Assembly (NCBI GenBank): GCA_958298945.1
Contig: OY282606.1
Location: forward strand, 53,209,920 to 53,273,919
Direction of reading: 5' to 3'
Source of the DNA: Atherix ibis
Taxonomy: Eukaryota; Arthropoda; Insecta; Diptera; Athericidae
Length of the DNA stretch: 64,000 nucleotides
Both the position numbers and the translations under genes were made by a program. The first letter of the stretch is position 1. Every line of letters starts with the position of its first letter. The notes under the pieces were generated by a model. The model ran no database searches. It had not been told where the DNA came from and was given only the letters and a program-made list of their open reading frames with translations. Shown here one piece after another: positions 1 through 10,821 of this stretch.

Positions 1-475
1 TGAAAATGCAGACGGCTTCGTAATACAGAAGACAGTCATTGAGTTCCATGACCCAAAAATATATGCCTTGAGCAGAGAAATGGTAAAGGACTTAAAAGTT
101 GTCCATAAATGGGACTGAAGGAACATAGAAAATAGTGTATTTTTATAGTCTGTGGTAGACGAACCAGGATGGTGACCTAATTATCACAAAGCTCTGGCCG
201 GACATACGTGTAAGTATTGAAGCCGCTAAAATGACTTGTAGATTTAACCACAGGTTGTGGTAACATTGAGTGTCACCTAAACATGGTTGGTCTTTTGGAA
301 AATCATACATAGAAACTATATTTTCTAGGACGAAGAAGCTGCAGCACACATCTTATGATAATGTTCGGCCCTTCTCAGAAGAGGGAAAAAGATGACTCGA
401 CACTCTGGGTGAAAATTCAGAACATTGCCAAGTTTACTTCCCAAAAATTCTTGTGATAACAAAGACAATTGAAGT
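1..475. other. No recognisable gene at left edge
   Basis: I see no coding similarity, splice-flanked exon or repeat here. The only open frame, 143-349 on the minus strand, is short and of unremarkable composition. The stretch ends at a perfect hairpin. Confidence 0.5.
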
Positions 476-551
476 CCTAGTCTTGAATGTTTTTTCAGTT
501 ACAATAGGTCAATACTGATCTATTGTAACTGAAAAAACATTCAAGACTAGG
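476..551. repeat. Perfect 32-bp inverted repeat (hairpin)
   Basis: Positions 476-507 and 520-551 are exact reverse complements around a 12-base loop at 508-519. No mismatch is visible over 32 bp, unlike the decayed repeats elsewhere, so it is either young or maintained. It lies about 145 bp from the 3' end of the Jockey element. It could be a small inverted-repeat insertion or a cruciform-forming relic; no coding role is evident. Confidence 0.9.
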
Positions 552-718
552 CCTCCTAAGCATACACATTTGTGTATACACGTATATTATTTGAAGACTT
601 GCCAAAGAATTTATATCCCTAAACAGAATCTTCTGAGCTTTTTCCAGAAAGTGCTAAAATCGGCAAAGATAATTTAAAATTAGAGGACGCAGTAGCATTT
701 TTATTTTTTTATTTCTAT

Positions 719-1228
719 TTATCTGCAACTACAATTTTTTTTCTGTCTAGGCCTTTGTCTCTTAAGTCTCCGATGAGTGTTTCTGGGGAGGGCAGTACAA
801 GACAATTCTCTCACAAGTGGATTATGATGATAGAGTAAATGGGAGTGAAAATTTTGATAGCGGGAAATGCACAGGTCCTCAACAAAAGGAACATTTAGGT
901 CACGATGTATTGCGTTGTTACGAACATATAAGGGGGCATCAACAATTTTACGGAGGATCTTGGATTGTAAGGCCTCGACGCGATAGGAATTGGAACGTTT
1001 CGTTAAACCCCAAAGTTCAATTCCATATGTCCAAATGGGTTTTCTAATTGTATTATAGATTAGAAGTTTACTTTTGATTGTTAGTTTCGAACGTTTGTCA
1101 AGTAGTCTAAGAAGTTGTAGGTAACGTCGGTTAGCTTCAACTCTTTTTAGTCTAGTGTGTGGGTTCCATGTTAGTCTTTTGTCCATGTAAATTCCCAAAT
1201 AACGTACTTTATTATATTGTTGAATCAT
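719..1228 (-). pseudogene. Jockey ORF2 C-terminal region
   Basis: This frame encodes the segment after the reverse-transcriptase catalytic box. It contains VRYLGIYMDKRLTWNPH and, further on, IWTYGIELWGL, both standard downstream blocks of Jockey-clade ORF2. The end of the frame runs into the short 3' untranslated region and A-rich tail. The start is only the first methionine after the frameshift near 1230-1295 and is not a real start codon. Confidence 0.85.
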
Positions 1229-1294
1229 GTTGCTATTAAGGTATGAAGGTGTAGGTTTTCCTTGACAAAGTGTGAAAGTAATGTGAGCACTCTT

Positions 1295-1930
1295 CTATTC
1301 ATTTACCTTCACTCTCCATCGCTTAAACGAGAGTTGAAGGTTGTGAATATGAAATTGTAAATTGTTGGAAGCTATGCCAGGATATGTATGGGTAGCAAGT
1401 ATGGCCGTATCGTCTACATAAGTAGCAATGATAATATTAGAATCAGCTGGGATGTCATGGGTATAAATATCATATAAGATGGGACCAAGAATACTGCCTT
1501 GTGGGATTCCAGGTAGAATAGGATATATTTCCGACGATTCTGAGTTAATCGCAACTTGGAAATATGATTGGGAGAGATATGAATTTATGACAAGGTAGTA
1601 TGTTGAAGGAAGAAAGCTCTTGAGTTTCCAGAGTTGTCCAGGATTCCACACACGATCAAAAGCTTCGAAAATATCTAAAAATACTTCTGGGCAATACTCT
1701 TTTCTCTTAAGATAGGATGCAATATGATTAACAATGCGAAGGCATTGCTGGATAGGGGAGTGTTCAGATCGGAAGCCAAATTGGTGATCAGTAATAATTT
1801 TTTCATTAACTAGGATTGGGTAGAGTTGTTTTAATAGTAGTTTTTCAAATATCTTAGCAAGGATTGGTAACTGGCTGATAGATCTATAGGAGGAAAGAGA
1901 ATTCATGAGTTTATTGGGTTTAGGAATCAT
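1295..1930 (-). pseudogene. Jockey reverse transcriptase domain, broken
   Basis: The 211-residue frame carries the LINE reverse-transcriptase blocks in order: FGFRSEHS near the N-terminus, a degraded first-aspartate block (FLDIFEAFDRVW), GIPQGSILGPILYDIY, and the catalytic YVDD box with both aspartates. The order and the phrase QGSILGP...LY are typical of Jockey/BS-type elements. The frame opens inside the domain, because upstream coding sequence lies in other frames, and it closes before the C-terminal region, which resumes at 1228 after a frameshift. It is therefore not expected to give a working polymerase. Confidence 0.88.
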
Positions 1931-2273
1931 TTTATTGACAGAAAATTTCCAGAGTAAGGGAAAATATGTTGTGCGCAGGATACTATTAAAAATGTATGTA
2001 ATTAAAAATAAAGCTTTTCGGGAAATTTGCTTCAGAATAGGAGCTGTTACTAGATCACAACCAGGAGCTTTTTTGTTGGGAAGGCGCAGAATAGTAGATT
2101 AAATTTCTGAGGGCTTAAAATTTTTGGGAGAAAGACTACTAGAGACTGGGAACAATAGTTCTTCGATGATTTGGTTAGTATGCGATTTGTCTTCTATATC
2201 ATCGTGTAGAGCAAAAGTGTATAGCAAATACTTCGGCTTTTTCTTTGTCTGTTTTTGCCCAGTTACCGTCATT

Positions 2274-2705
2274 TTACTTCAGTGGCTGTGATGTTTTTTT
2301 GTACAATAGTATTCGTCTAGTGGCTTCCCATAAAGGAATATTATTGTCACTAATCGATTTTGTATAAATTTCATGCCGTTTATTATAGTGATTTCTAATT
2401 TCCATTTTTAGTTCACATTGTAGTCGGTTCTGTTTGTTGCTAGGCATTGGTAACCGTTGCCACTGCGTTCTCATTTTTCTTTTTTTCTTAATTAATGACC
2501 GTATTTTAGTTAGTAAATTTTGTTGTTGTGGTTATGTCGTATTGTAAGAGATGTGAGCGGTTTTGACTGCATGTTGTATATATATATTGCGGTCATTTAC
2601 AGCATTATTAATGTTGTTAGCTATTTTTAACGTTAGTTTCACGTCAATCTGTTGATCTAATTTGTTTTTAAATATGTTCCAGTCTATTTTGGTAGTGACA
2701 TAAAA
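2274..2705 (-). pseudogene. Jockey ORF2 linker upstream of RT
   Basis: Minus-strand frames here read as the linker that precedes the Jockey reverse transcriptase, including IPLWEATRRILLYKK at about 2340-2290 and, across a frameshift upstream, KIDWNIFKNKLDQQID. Reading stops at about 2705, which I take as the 5' truncation point. Several stops lie between this block and the polymerase domain. Confidence 0.7.
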
Positions 2706-3441
2706 TGGAATTATTTTAAAAATTTACATTTGAGTTTAAAATCGACTGAATTCCGAAAATTTTGATGCAAATCTTCAGTTTAAATATTTTATTTTTATTG
2801 ATCATTTGCAGATAAAAAAGCTTAAAAGCTCACCGTGATTCCCATCCTACAAAATACTGAAGCATATATAATTACAAACTTCTATGCATAAATATACTAA
2901 TTTTTAAAGAAAACGTAAATATTTTTAATCGAACTTTTAGACACACAATCTAAGGTTTAAATACTAATATATAGTTTTGTATCGAAAAAATTTCCTTAAA
3001 TTTAGATAAATTGTAGATAACCAAGTATCTCAACCGTAGAACAGCATTTAAATAACTGACCTTTAACAAATGGCGCAATCTTATTTTTGAAAATTATTTT
3101 TTGTTTTGGACTAAATTGTCTTGAATGGCTTTGAATTGCGGCTATAATGTTAAGCAAAAGACTTATTGGCAAAGAAAAGTTGGTGGAGTAAATGTACTAA
3201 TTCCAGCAATTGGCTCATTACTTCTATAAGTTTCTTTTAAAATCCAGATTGATATACAAACAATTATTTTCTATATACGAGCATCGAAGGTCCTTAACAT
3301 AAAACATCTGCCACGAACCGCGCTATCGTATTGTATAATGTTACCAGTTTGCAAGTAGAAGTTGGTCAGTGATAAAATTTATTTTTTCCATAAAAATATA
3401 TTCTCCCAGAACAAAGGGCATTGTAAAATGAGGACGTTTTA
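2706..3441. other. AT-rich gene-free stretch
   Basis: No coding similarity, splice-flanked exon or repeat could be supported here. It separates the Jockey 5' truncation point from a deleted mariner and may be intron if the long minus-strand gene model is right. Confidence 0.4.
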
Positions 3442-3873
3442 TTGGGTTGTCCGGGAAGTAATTTCGTTTTTTTTTAATAAAAATAAAAGACGATTTTTCT
3501 ATAGTGAACTAATATTTTATTCAATTAAATATTGTCCAGCCCGATCCATCTTTCTGGCAGTAGGATGAATCCACGCTCATAAAATGTTTGTGCTTTGCTG
3601 GCAAAAAACTGATCCAAGTGATTTTTGACCTCCTCATTTGAATTAAACGTTTAATCGCCTAAAGATAATCGGAATTTTGTTGGTGACTATTGTGAGGTTG
3701 TATTTTACTGCTGTAAGTGATATGTTCATTTTATTGAGAGTCTACAGCGCTGTAGCAAAATTGGTCCAAACGAATACAGCTACACTATGCGGCTTAAGTG
3801 TGAAGTTGGTTGTGAAAAAATACAATTAAGTCCTCTGTTGGGAAACAACGAAATTACTTTTCGGACAACCCAA
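3442..3873 (-). mobile_element. Internally deleted mariner (432 bp, MITE-like)
   Basis: Both terminal inverted repeats are present: TTGGGTTGTCCGGGAAGTAA starts the element and its reverse complement ends it, with TA on each side as the target duplication. Inside, 3520-3690 is the antisense of a mariner transposase C-terminus, also seen in the fuller copies at 27590-28618 and 50536-51393, and the centre is missing. It cannot encode transposase but keeps the ends, so it could be mobilised in trans. Confidence 0.88.
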
Positions 3874-4277
3874 TAATTTTTTTTCAACTGTAAAAAAAAA
3901 TGTGAAGCTATAAAAATAATTTCTAATTGGTAGCTTGCAGGTGTCAGTTTTATTTTATTTAATTGCTGTGGTATCCCAAAAAAACAGGGTTTTATTTTTT
4001 GAATTTCATACGATTCTTAGGTCTTTGGCGGTACTAAAAAAATAAGTATCCACCCATGCAAGGCGTCAGTATTAGTTTTTGTTATTTTTCTTTTATTAAG
4101 AAAATAAACAAATATTCTTGAAAATGCCAACAATTAAAAATTTTAACGTTTTTGATCGCCTAATTTCCACTCGATTTGTAAAGTTGTACTCAAAGTACAC
4201 AATTTTTGAGCTTAGCCAAAAGTAAAATGTCCAAAAAATAAAATCCCTAAATTAAATTATCAAAAATAAAAACTTAC

Positions 4278-4554
4278 ATTTAATCCGACAGCTTCCTCAA
4301 TTAAATCTTCATGGTTTATGCGGGTTTCCTCCAATTCATTCTCACCATCAGGAAGAGTCTCGGTTCCACTATCATTTTCTGCCTCTTCGACAGCAGTCAT
4401 AGTTGGAACGTATCCGGCCTCGTTAATTTTATCCTCCTCTGGCAAAACTGGCATTGGTGCCAGAGGTGTTGACAAATGCTTCTCTTCCAATTGAGACTTT
4501 TGTCGCAAAAGCGATCCAAACTTCTCAAAGAAGCCGCCATCGATATCTTGGATT
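4278..4554 (-). CDS. Internal exon of unidentified gene
   Basis: A 277-bp open block on the minus strand sits between an acceptor (CATTTCAG just above 4554) and a strong donor (GTAAGT just below 4278). It starts with one base of a split codon and ends in phase 0, giving 92 codons. The protein begins IQDIDGGFFEKFGSLLRQKS, is then proline-rich (about residues 30-45) and strongly acidic at its end, as expected of a disordered cytoplasmic linker. I do not recognise the family. The incoming phase fits both the 35549-35634 and 63152-64000 exons. It lies about 490 bp downstream of the Ssadh stop codon on the same strand. Confidence 0.65.
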
Positions 4555-4867
4555 CTGAAATGGTTCACAATTAACGTATTAGCCACTAAAATAATAAGGA
4601 TTATGGTAGACACAATGCTAGAAAACAAAAACGGGTGTACGAGCAAACAAATCCGATGACATAATCATTATTAAGTCTATGCAATGATGGAAATGGTATC
4701 AATTCTCATATATGCTTATAGTTGATTATACAATAAAACAGCCAGGAATGCATGCAATTACAAAGATGTTTTCCCAGCAACATAAGTGACTTAAGCCTAT
4801 TTAAAATGCAAATTATTTTTCTTACGAATAAAACAAATTTTCATTAATTTTTTTCAATAACTTCGTA

Positions 4868-4873
4868 TTTATT
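4868..4873 (-). terminator. Likely Ssadh polyadenylation signal
   Basis: An AATAAA hexamer on the minus strand lies 170 bp after the Ssadh stop codon. It is the first canonical hexamer noted in that direction. In an AT-rich genome such hexamers are common, so this is a positional inference. Confidence 0.45.
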
Positions 4874-5042
4874 TTAACAATAGTGATATTTACATGGGAT
4901 AAACTATTTGGAAGACGTGAATCCTAGGCAATAATAGAAAATGATATTTTTGGAAGACCAGCATTTCTATCATGGTATGTACTTGTATGTGTCTTAAAAA
5001 CTACATTAGATGATATTGAGCTTAATAATAAATATAGTTGAT

Positions 5043-6694
5043 TTAGAATTTTAAATTTCCGATGCATAAATATTTCATGTAAACGTAATCGTCGATACCG
5101 TGTTTGGAGCCTTCACGGCCGATTCCTGATTCTTTGATGCCACCAAATGCGGCCTCTGCAGTAGATATTAGCCCCTCATTAATACCGACCATTCCGCATT
5201 CTAAATTTCTAGCTACACGAAAAATTTGTTGTAAATCTTCACTAAAGAAATATCCAGCCAGGCCACGGCGAGTGTCATTGGCTATTCCAACAGCTTCCTC
5301 TTCGGTTTGAAATTTGATTATTGATATGACTGGACCGAAGACCTCTTCTGCGTATATTTTCATATTCGACTGAACCTCGGTGATAATGGTAGGTTCGAAG
5401 AATAGCTCACCCAAATCGTATCGTGGTGAACCGCCTGTAACTATGTGAGCATTTTTCACTTTAGCGTCTTCAACGAAATCCTTCACTTTATCGAGTTGCA
5501 TTTTATTGATGAGCGGGCCAATTTTCACTTCGCTACTTTTACCATCGCCCATTCGTAGTTTCTGAACTTCATTGGTGAGTTTATGCAAAAATTCGTCGTA
5601 TACTTTCTCTTGGATGAAAAATCGATTGGCAGACACACACGTTTGTCCACAATTTCGGAATTTCGATACCATAGCACCTTCGACTGCTTTTTGTATATTT
5701 GCCGAATCGAATACAATGAATGGAGCATTGCCACCCAATTCTAGTCCAATGCGTTTTATGCCATCGGCACAATTTCTGTAGAGTAGTTTGCCAACTTCAG
5801 TTGAACCAGTAAATGATATTCCGGCGACGTCCTTACTTTTGCAGAATAATTCGCCGATGCTGGCTGCATTTTTACGACTGCAAGTGACTATGTTAAACAC
5901 CCCCTTCGGGAAGCCGGCCTCATCAGCTAATTTAGCCAAGGCTAGTGCGGTAAGTGGCGTATCTTCAGCTGGTTTTACGACAATTGTGCAACCTAAAAAA
6001 TTAAATACGGTGCAGTAGGTAAATCAGTTAAATTTCAATTTGTGCTCATTATTGTGCGAATACCGGCTGCAAGTGCTGCGCCTGCCTTTCGTGTAATCAT
6101 AGCATGTGGAAAATTCCATGGCGTAATAAGGGCAGCAACTCCAATGGGTTGGCGCATTATCAAAAGTTCTCGATTAGGTTGCGGACTGGGCACCACCTCG
6201 CCGTAAACCCTTCTCGCCTCTTCGGCAAACCATTCAACAAACGAATTGCCATACTTGACTTCGCCATTCGATTCGGCTATGGGTTTACCGGATTCCGCCG
6301 TCATAATCGATGCTATTTCATCACGGTGCTTCTCTAGCAGTGCATACCAATTCTAAAAGAAAGCAATTTTATTTTAATCTCATATAATTTTATTTTTATT
6401 CACAATCAGCACCTTCAAGAGACCTGATCGCTGTTTTGCGGTGAGTTTGCTCCATTCAGGGGAATAAAACGCAGACTTGGCTGCACTGATAGCAAGTTCC
6501 GCATCGACAACGGTCAAATCAGGTACTGCACCAACAACACTTCCATTTGCCGGATTCAGAACATTAAAAGTCTCCTTACTTGTAGACGATACCCAATTTC
6601 CATCGATTAAGACTTTGTTTTGCAAAAGCGATAACATTCGACGATTTGTTCCGCTTGACAACGGCACAGTTCGTAGTATTTTCGATATGAGCAT
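5043..6694 (-). CDS. Ssadh: Succinate-semialdehyde dehydrogenase, mitochondrial
   Basis: Joining 6694-6413, 6352-6064 and 5992-5043 gives 506 residues with no stop; introns of 60 and 71 bp have GT/AG ends. The enzyme (ALDH5 family) oxidises succinate semialdehyde to succinate with NAD in the last step of the GABA shunt. The first about 30 residues are rich in Leu, Ser and Arg with few acids, consistent with mitochondrial import. The NAD-fold block ITPWNFPHAMITRK lies in exon 2. Exon 3 has FTGSTEVGK, the general base in LELGGNAP (Glu about 275) and the catalytic cysteine in RNCGQTC (about 309). The residue two after it, a second cysteine in human SSADH that forms a redox-switch disulfide, is serine here. 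The ATG follows AGAAA, a good insect start context. This is the one clearly intact gene in the window. Confidence 0.96.
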
Positions 6695-7271
6695 TTTCTA
6701 TTAGCTCTTTTAATAGACTTTTTTACACCTTTTTTACTTTAAACAGTAAAAACTTGATTTCAATTTAATAAAATCACTGCAGCACCATAAATACCGTGCA
6801 ACGGAAAAGCAAAATACACGCCAAAAGTCAACGGAACGAACCTGAATTTTATAAAAACAAACTGTCAATGGGAGAATGTCAAATTAATGTGCGACAAGGT
6901 TGAATAAATTGAATGGCTAAGAGAATTGGTATTGCCGGTTTGTTTTCTCTACTAATGTTTATACTCTCATCGACGCCGCAAGTAATGCTTACCCTCTTTT
7001 TCAAACAAGAAAGAATAAGCAAGACATAAGAAATGAGAGAGTTAAGTGGTTTTGCGACGGGGCTGTTAAGTTCTCTTAAATTGGGAGCAATTACCATACT
7101 CGTCCGAAGTCATATGATTTGAAACCAGCTACGACTGCTAATACACTATTCAATATAATGAATTTATAAATTTCTAAATTATTTAACACTTTTGAATGTG
7201 CCCCATTTTATTCAAAAAAAAAATAATATGATAAACTAATTTCTTCTTCTTTTTTATAACAAATTCGATCA
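6695..7271. other. Ssadh 5' flank and unassigned sequence
   Basis: The first about 150 bp upstream of the Ssadh ATG (to about 6850) should hold its 5' untranslated region and promoter; no TATA box stands out. Further up, 6880-7100 has a short minus-strand open frame without recognisable domains. Nothing else is supported before the MITE. Confidence 0.4.
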
Positions 7272-7620
7272 TAGGCGTATTCCAATGGGCCTATTTTGCC
7301 ACTCGCGAGTACTCCCGAGTAAGTGAGCAATGGAACGCAGAGCTTTCAGACAGAAGTAAAATATAACCTCAATATAGTCAAGAACAATACTGAGTTAACT
7401 CCCTCATAAACAATAAAAACTGAGCTTATTCAACATAAACAATACTGACAAAAATTTGACTCTTCAACTTAACCAACGAACCCGCTAAGCCATCTATTTC
7501 CAGTTCGGGAACTAAAATTCCCGTACCATAAATTTTATGGGCATTTGAACAAACGAAGTACTCATCTATATGAGGTGGTGTAGATGAAGCTTTTCTCAGA
7601 AGCAAAGCTTTTCGAATGGA
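7272..7620. mobile_element. PIF/Harbinger-derived MITE
   Basis: This approximately 345-bp block repeats both ends of the Harbinger relic at 21826-23075 but lacks its coding middle. The left ends share GGGCCTATTTTGC followed by a run around GCAAGTACT/GCGAGTACT and GGAACGCAGAGCTT. The right parts share AACGAACCCGCTAAGC and GAAGTACTCATCT. It is best explained as an internal deletion derivative of that family. The outer right inverted repeat is degraded, so the right border is approximate. Confidence 0.75.
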
Positions 7621-7925
7621 ATACGGCTCATGTTTAATGGCACGGAATTTTTTATGCTACATAAAAAACATTTTAAAATTGAAATTATTATATTTTTTCG
7701 AACATTACTATATTCTCATTATTTTCAATTATATTTTGCCAAACTATTTCCGAAATAAATAGATATAATGGGCTGTATGGTACGAAGCGCCGTCCTGTTG
7801 AAACCATTGACAGTAACCATAAATTCTTCCTCTTTTCGACAAAATTAAGGACCAATAATGGAACCGTACCATAAACTACATCAAACGGTCAGTTTCTTGG
7901 AATATAGATATTCCTCGTAAATATA
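7621..7925. other. Unassigned AT-rich spacer
   Basis: No gene or repeat recognised between the MITE and the DD41D element. Confidence 0.4.
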
Positions 7926-9243
7926 AGGTGGTCCATCTAGCGGTTCCATTTTGAACTACTATTTATTTGAAGTACTAGAGTGTTAAATTTCAACACGAAC
8001 TGACAGATTGTTAGTTAAAAGTCAGAATTTTACGAAATGGTAATCCATACGCTTGAAGAAAAATGGGAAAGATTGAGAAATTACTTCCAAAGTGGTGAGT
8101 CTTCAACCCAAACTGTGAGAAATTTAAAAAAAAAATGAGTAAAGATCGAATGCCATCACGTGAATTTGTGGGCAAATTCGTGAAGCGAGTTCGCGAAACT
8201 GGTTTGTTGGTTGCCAAAGCAACTCGTTCCCGCTCTAATACAGTGCGTACGACCGAGAATATTGCCGCCGTTGCTGAAAATGTCCGTGATCATCCATCAA
8301 CATCAACTCGTCACCGTTCTCAGGAATTGAACATTTCTCGCACTTCTCTGTTGAGAATTTTGCACAAAGACCTCGGTATGAAAGCTTACAAAGTTCAATT
8401 AATCCAACAGCTAAAGCCGCATGACCACCCGATGCGTTTTCGGTTTGCCCAATGGGCTCAAGATCAATTGGCCGAAGATGAGCATTTTTACCGAAAAATC
8501 ATCTTTTCGGACGAGGCCCATTTCCACCTCGATGAGAATGTCAACAAACAAAATTGTCGCATCTGGGGCTCAGAAAATCCATACGTCACCATAGAAAAGC
8601 CGATGCTTCCACAACGAGTCACGGTTTGGTGCGGATTTTGGACTGGAGGCATCATTGGCCCGTTTTTCTTCGAAAACGATGAAGGAGCCACCGTTACGGT
8701 CAATGGTGAGCGCTATCGTGGCATGCTCAACGAATTTTTGTTTTCAAAAGTTGAAGAGAATGGCATGGACGACATTTGGTTTCAACAGGAGGGGGCCTCT
8801 TGCCACACAGCCAACGTAACAATCCAACTTTTGGGCACTTCTTTCGAAAACCGAATAATCAGCCGAAATTCTGATATAATTCAATTGGCCGCCTCGGAGC
8901 TGTGATTGGAGCCCGTTGGATAATTTTCTGTGGGGAGCCGTTAAGGATAAATGTTACGCAAGCCATCCAGAGACAATTGATCCCTTGAAACACGAAATCA
9001 AAGTTGCCATTGAAGAGATACAGGCCCAGACAATCGACAATGTACTGAAAAATTGGGTCGAGCGAATGGGGTACTGTAAGGCCAGCCGTGGCCAGTCATT
9101 TAAATGATGTTGTATTTCATTCTTAAATTTCAAGGTTCAATCTTTTTAATAAAACCGGAAATTTGAAAAAAACATACACTAGTTTTTTTTATTTACTTTT
9201 TAAAATGGAACTTTTAAATTTGGAACCGCTAGATGAACCACCC
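7926..9243 (+). mobile_element. DD41D Tc1/mariner-superfamily element, near full length
   Basis: The 1318-bp element is bounded by inverted repeats: GGTGGTCCATCTAGCGGTTC at the left and, reverse complemented, GGTGGTTCATCTAGCGGTTC at the right, each next to TA. It contains one transposase gene in the same direction. Length, ends and coding content match a complete but mutated element. DD41D transposases of this kind are known from tephritid flies (rosa) and other insects. Confidence 0.9.
8037..9107 (+). pseudogene. DD41D transposase, nearly complete but inactive
   Basis: Translation starts at ATG 8037 (MVIHTLEEKWERLRNYF) and is knocked out of frame at an A10 run near 8126-8135. The long frame 8135-8905 then carries two DNA-binding helices (SREFVGKFVKRVRE, SRTSLLRILHKDL) and the catalytic core: IIFSDEAHFHL holds the first Asp and VTVWCGFWTGGIIGPFFF follows. 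The second catalytic Asp is replaced: the motif reads WFQQEGASCHT where relatives have QQDG. A second frameshift near 8870 puts the third Asp (LDNFLWGAV) in the frame of 8916-9107. Counting along intact relatives in this window gives 41 residues between the second and third Asp. Confidence 0.88.
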
Positions 9244-10017
9244 TATAATTCAGTTGGGTTTTTGATCTTTTTCTGTAAAAATAAGATCAATTTAATCACG
9301 AGCTTTAAATAAGACCTCTTCAAATATTTTAGAAAAAAAACATTGTTTATCCAAAGTGGGTACGCTTTAAGAAAAAAATGCTCAAACTTTTTCCTCAACT
9401 ATATGATAATTTTTTATTGATTACATAATAAAAAGGAGTTCCGGTTACTCTGTTACGAAATAAGTAAAAGAATATTTACGAAAACAGCTTATTCTCTTCT
9501 TTATCTTATAATAAAATAAATAATTTTACAATATAAATGAAATTTCTAATAACTGCAACGTAATTCAAGTAAATTTAGCTTATTTATACTTCATTTACGT
9601 TTTCGTTTTGGTATTTTTTTGTTGATAAATGACCATGAACTTATAGCAAGAAGTAGTAGTTGTTATTCTCAATAAATAACAAAGAATTTCATAACTTATC
9701 GATTACTAAATAAACTGCATTCTAAACATATTTATTAATTAAAATAGCATATGTTTAGTTAAGAGTTTGCCATTTTATTCTATTGTTTAATATCAAATAA
9801 TGCCTTTAAATTGTAAAAAAAACTTTCTACAAAAATAATGATGATGCCATAGTCCTAATAGGAGTTTATGGTCGTCATAATCGGCCAAAGTGCTAAGACG
9901 TTCCGAATTTGTTGCACCTACTGATCAAATTGCATTGGAGCATTGGAGCCTGCCGACCGTGGGATGCGCCGAAAATATTTTCAAAATTGCCGCTTATGAA
10001 GCCTTTAAAACCGACAA
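9244..10017. other. AT-rich stretch, no gene seen
   Basis: To about 9860 the sequence is simple AT-rich DNA. From 9860 to 10017 the base composition is more balanced and may be decayed transposon DNA leading into the fragment at 10018, but I could not assign it. Confidence 0.4.
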
Positions 10018-10275
10018 GTGACTATGAAGAAGCCGTTTTTTCACCCACAAAAAGTGAATGTATGGCGTGCATTTTGGTCTGATAGTGTCAATGACCTCTA
10101 TTTCTTTGTAAATGAAGAAGGAGGGACATTTACCGTCAATTTTGTGCGCTGCATTTTATTTCGCCTGAACTTGAAGATTTTAATTTGGACCATACGTGGT
10201 TTCAACAAGACGATACAACACGACAAATTTTGGCTTTATTACGTGAAAAGTTGCCAGGATGCATAATTTCCAGAG
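10018..10275 (+). pseudogene. DD41D transposase fragment
   Basis: The frame reads PFFHPQKVNVWRAFWSD and then, after a frame change near 10165, LDHTWFQQDDTTRQILAL. These correspond to the VTVWCGFW block and the second-Asp block (WFQQDG) of DD41D transposases such as the copy at 8037. Both N- and C-terminal parts are missing. It joins directly to a different transposase fragment at about 10276. Confidence 0.65.
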
Positions 10276-10795
10276 AAGTGGATCATCTGCTGATGAGAAA
10301 TGGTTCGTTTATAACAATGTGGTGCGAAAAAGGTCTTGGATCTGGCGTGACGATCTGCCGCAAACGGCAACGAATCGGACCTTCTTTCACCAAAGAAAGG
10401 TTTTGTTGTCAGTGCGGTGGAATTTTGAAGTTATCGCGTTTTTTGATCTTCCAGCACAACAACGCAAGACCACGTACACGTTCGATCACCCGTCAAATAA
10501 TATTAGACCTTGGATTTGGATGTGTTGCCACACTCATCATAGTCGCCTGGACTTTGCGCCGTAAAACTTCCACTTGCTTCGATCTCTTGAAAACTCCTTG
10601 TGTGGTATTATGTCCAATTCAGATGAGGCTATAAATCTGTACCTTGTTAAGTTTTTCGCCGAATGAACAAGGAATTATGAAACTCATTCAAAGATGACAA
10701 AAGGTTATCGATCAAAATGGACAATATATTATTATTGATTTTTGTTTATTATATAAATAAATGCACTTCTTAAATACTGTTTTGACAACCCACTA
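10276..10795 (+). pseudogene. Mariner transposase fragment with 3' ITR
   Basis: Starting at about 10285 the frames read ADEKWFVYNNVVRKRSW, which is the first-Asp block of a mariner transposase related to the copies at 27590 and 46168. A shifted frame continues with HNNARPRTRSITRQIILDLG (second Asp changed to Asn) and later NSDEAINLYLVKFFAE from the C-terminus. The right end GACAACCCACTA at about 10784-10795 resembles that family's terminal repeat. Its 5' part was lost at the junction with the DD41D fragment. Confidence 0.68.
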
Positions 10796-10821
10796 TTTTA
10801 TTTAATTTTACTTTTCAGATT

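Larger units (their letters stand above)
697..2705 (-). mobile_element. Jockey-clade LINE, 5'-truncated copy 1
   Basis: On the minus strand this reads as part of a Jockey-type ORF2: the linker between endonuclease and reverse transcriptase (about 2705-2274), the reverse transcriptase (1930-1295) and the region after it (1228-719). The 3' end is an A-rich tail at about 697-720, directly after a motif ATCTGCAACTACAATTTT (plus-strand reading) shared with copy 2 at 48150-49308. The ORF is broken by stops and frameshifts, and the endonuclease and ORF1 are missing, as expected of 5' truncation during target-primed reverse transcription. I did not find a convincing target-site duplication. Confidence 0.88.

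Noticed and set aside
5104..6018. Plus-strand open frames overlapping Ssadh
   Set aside because: They are antisense shadows of the Ssadh exons.
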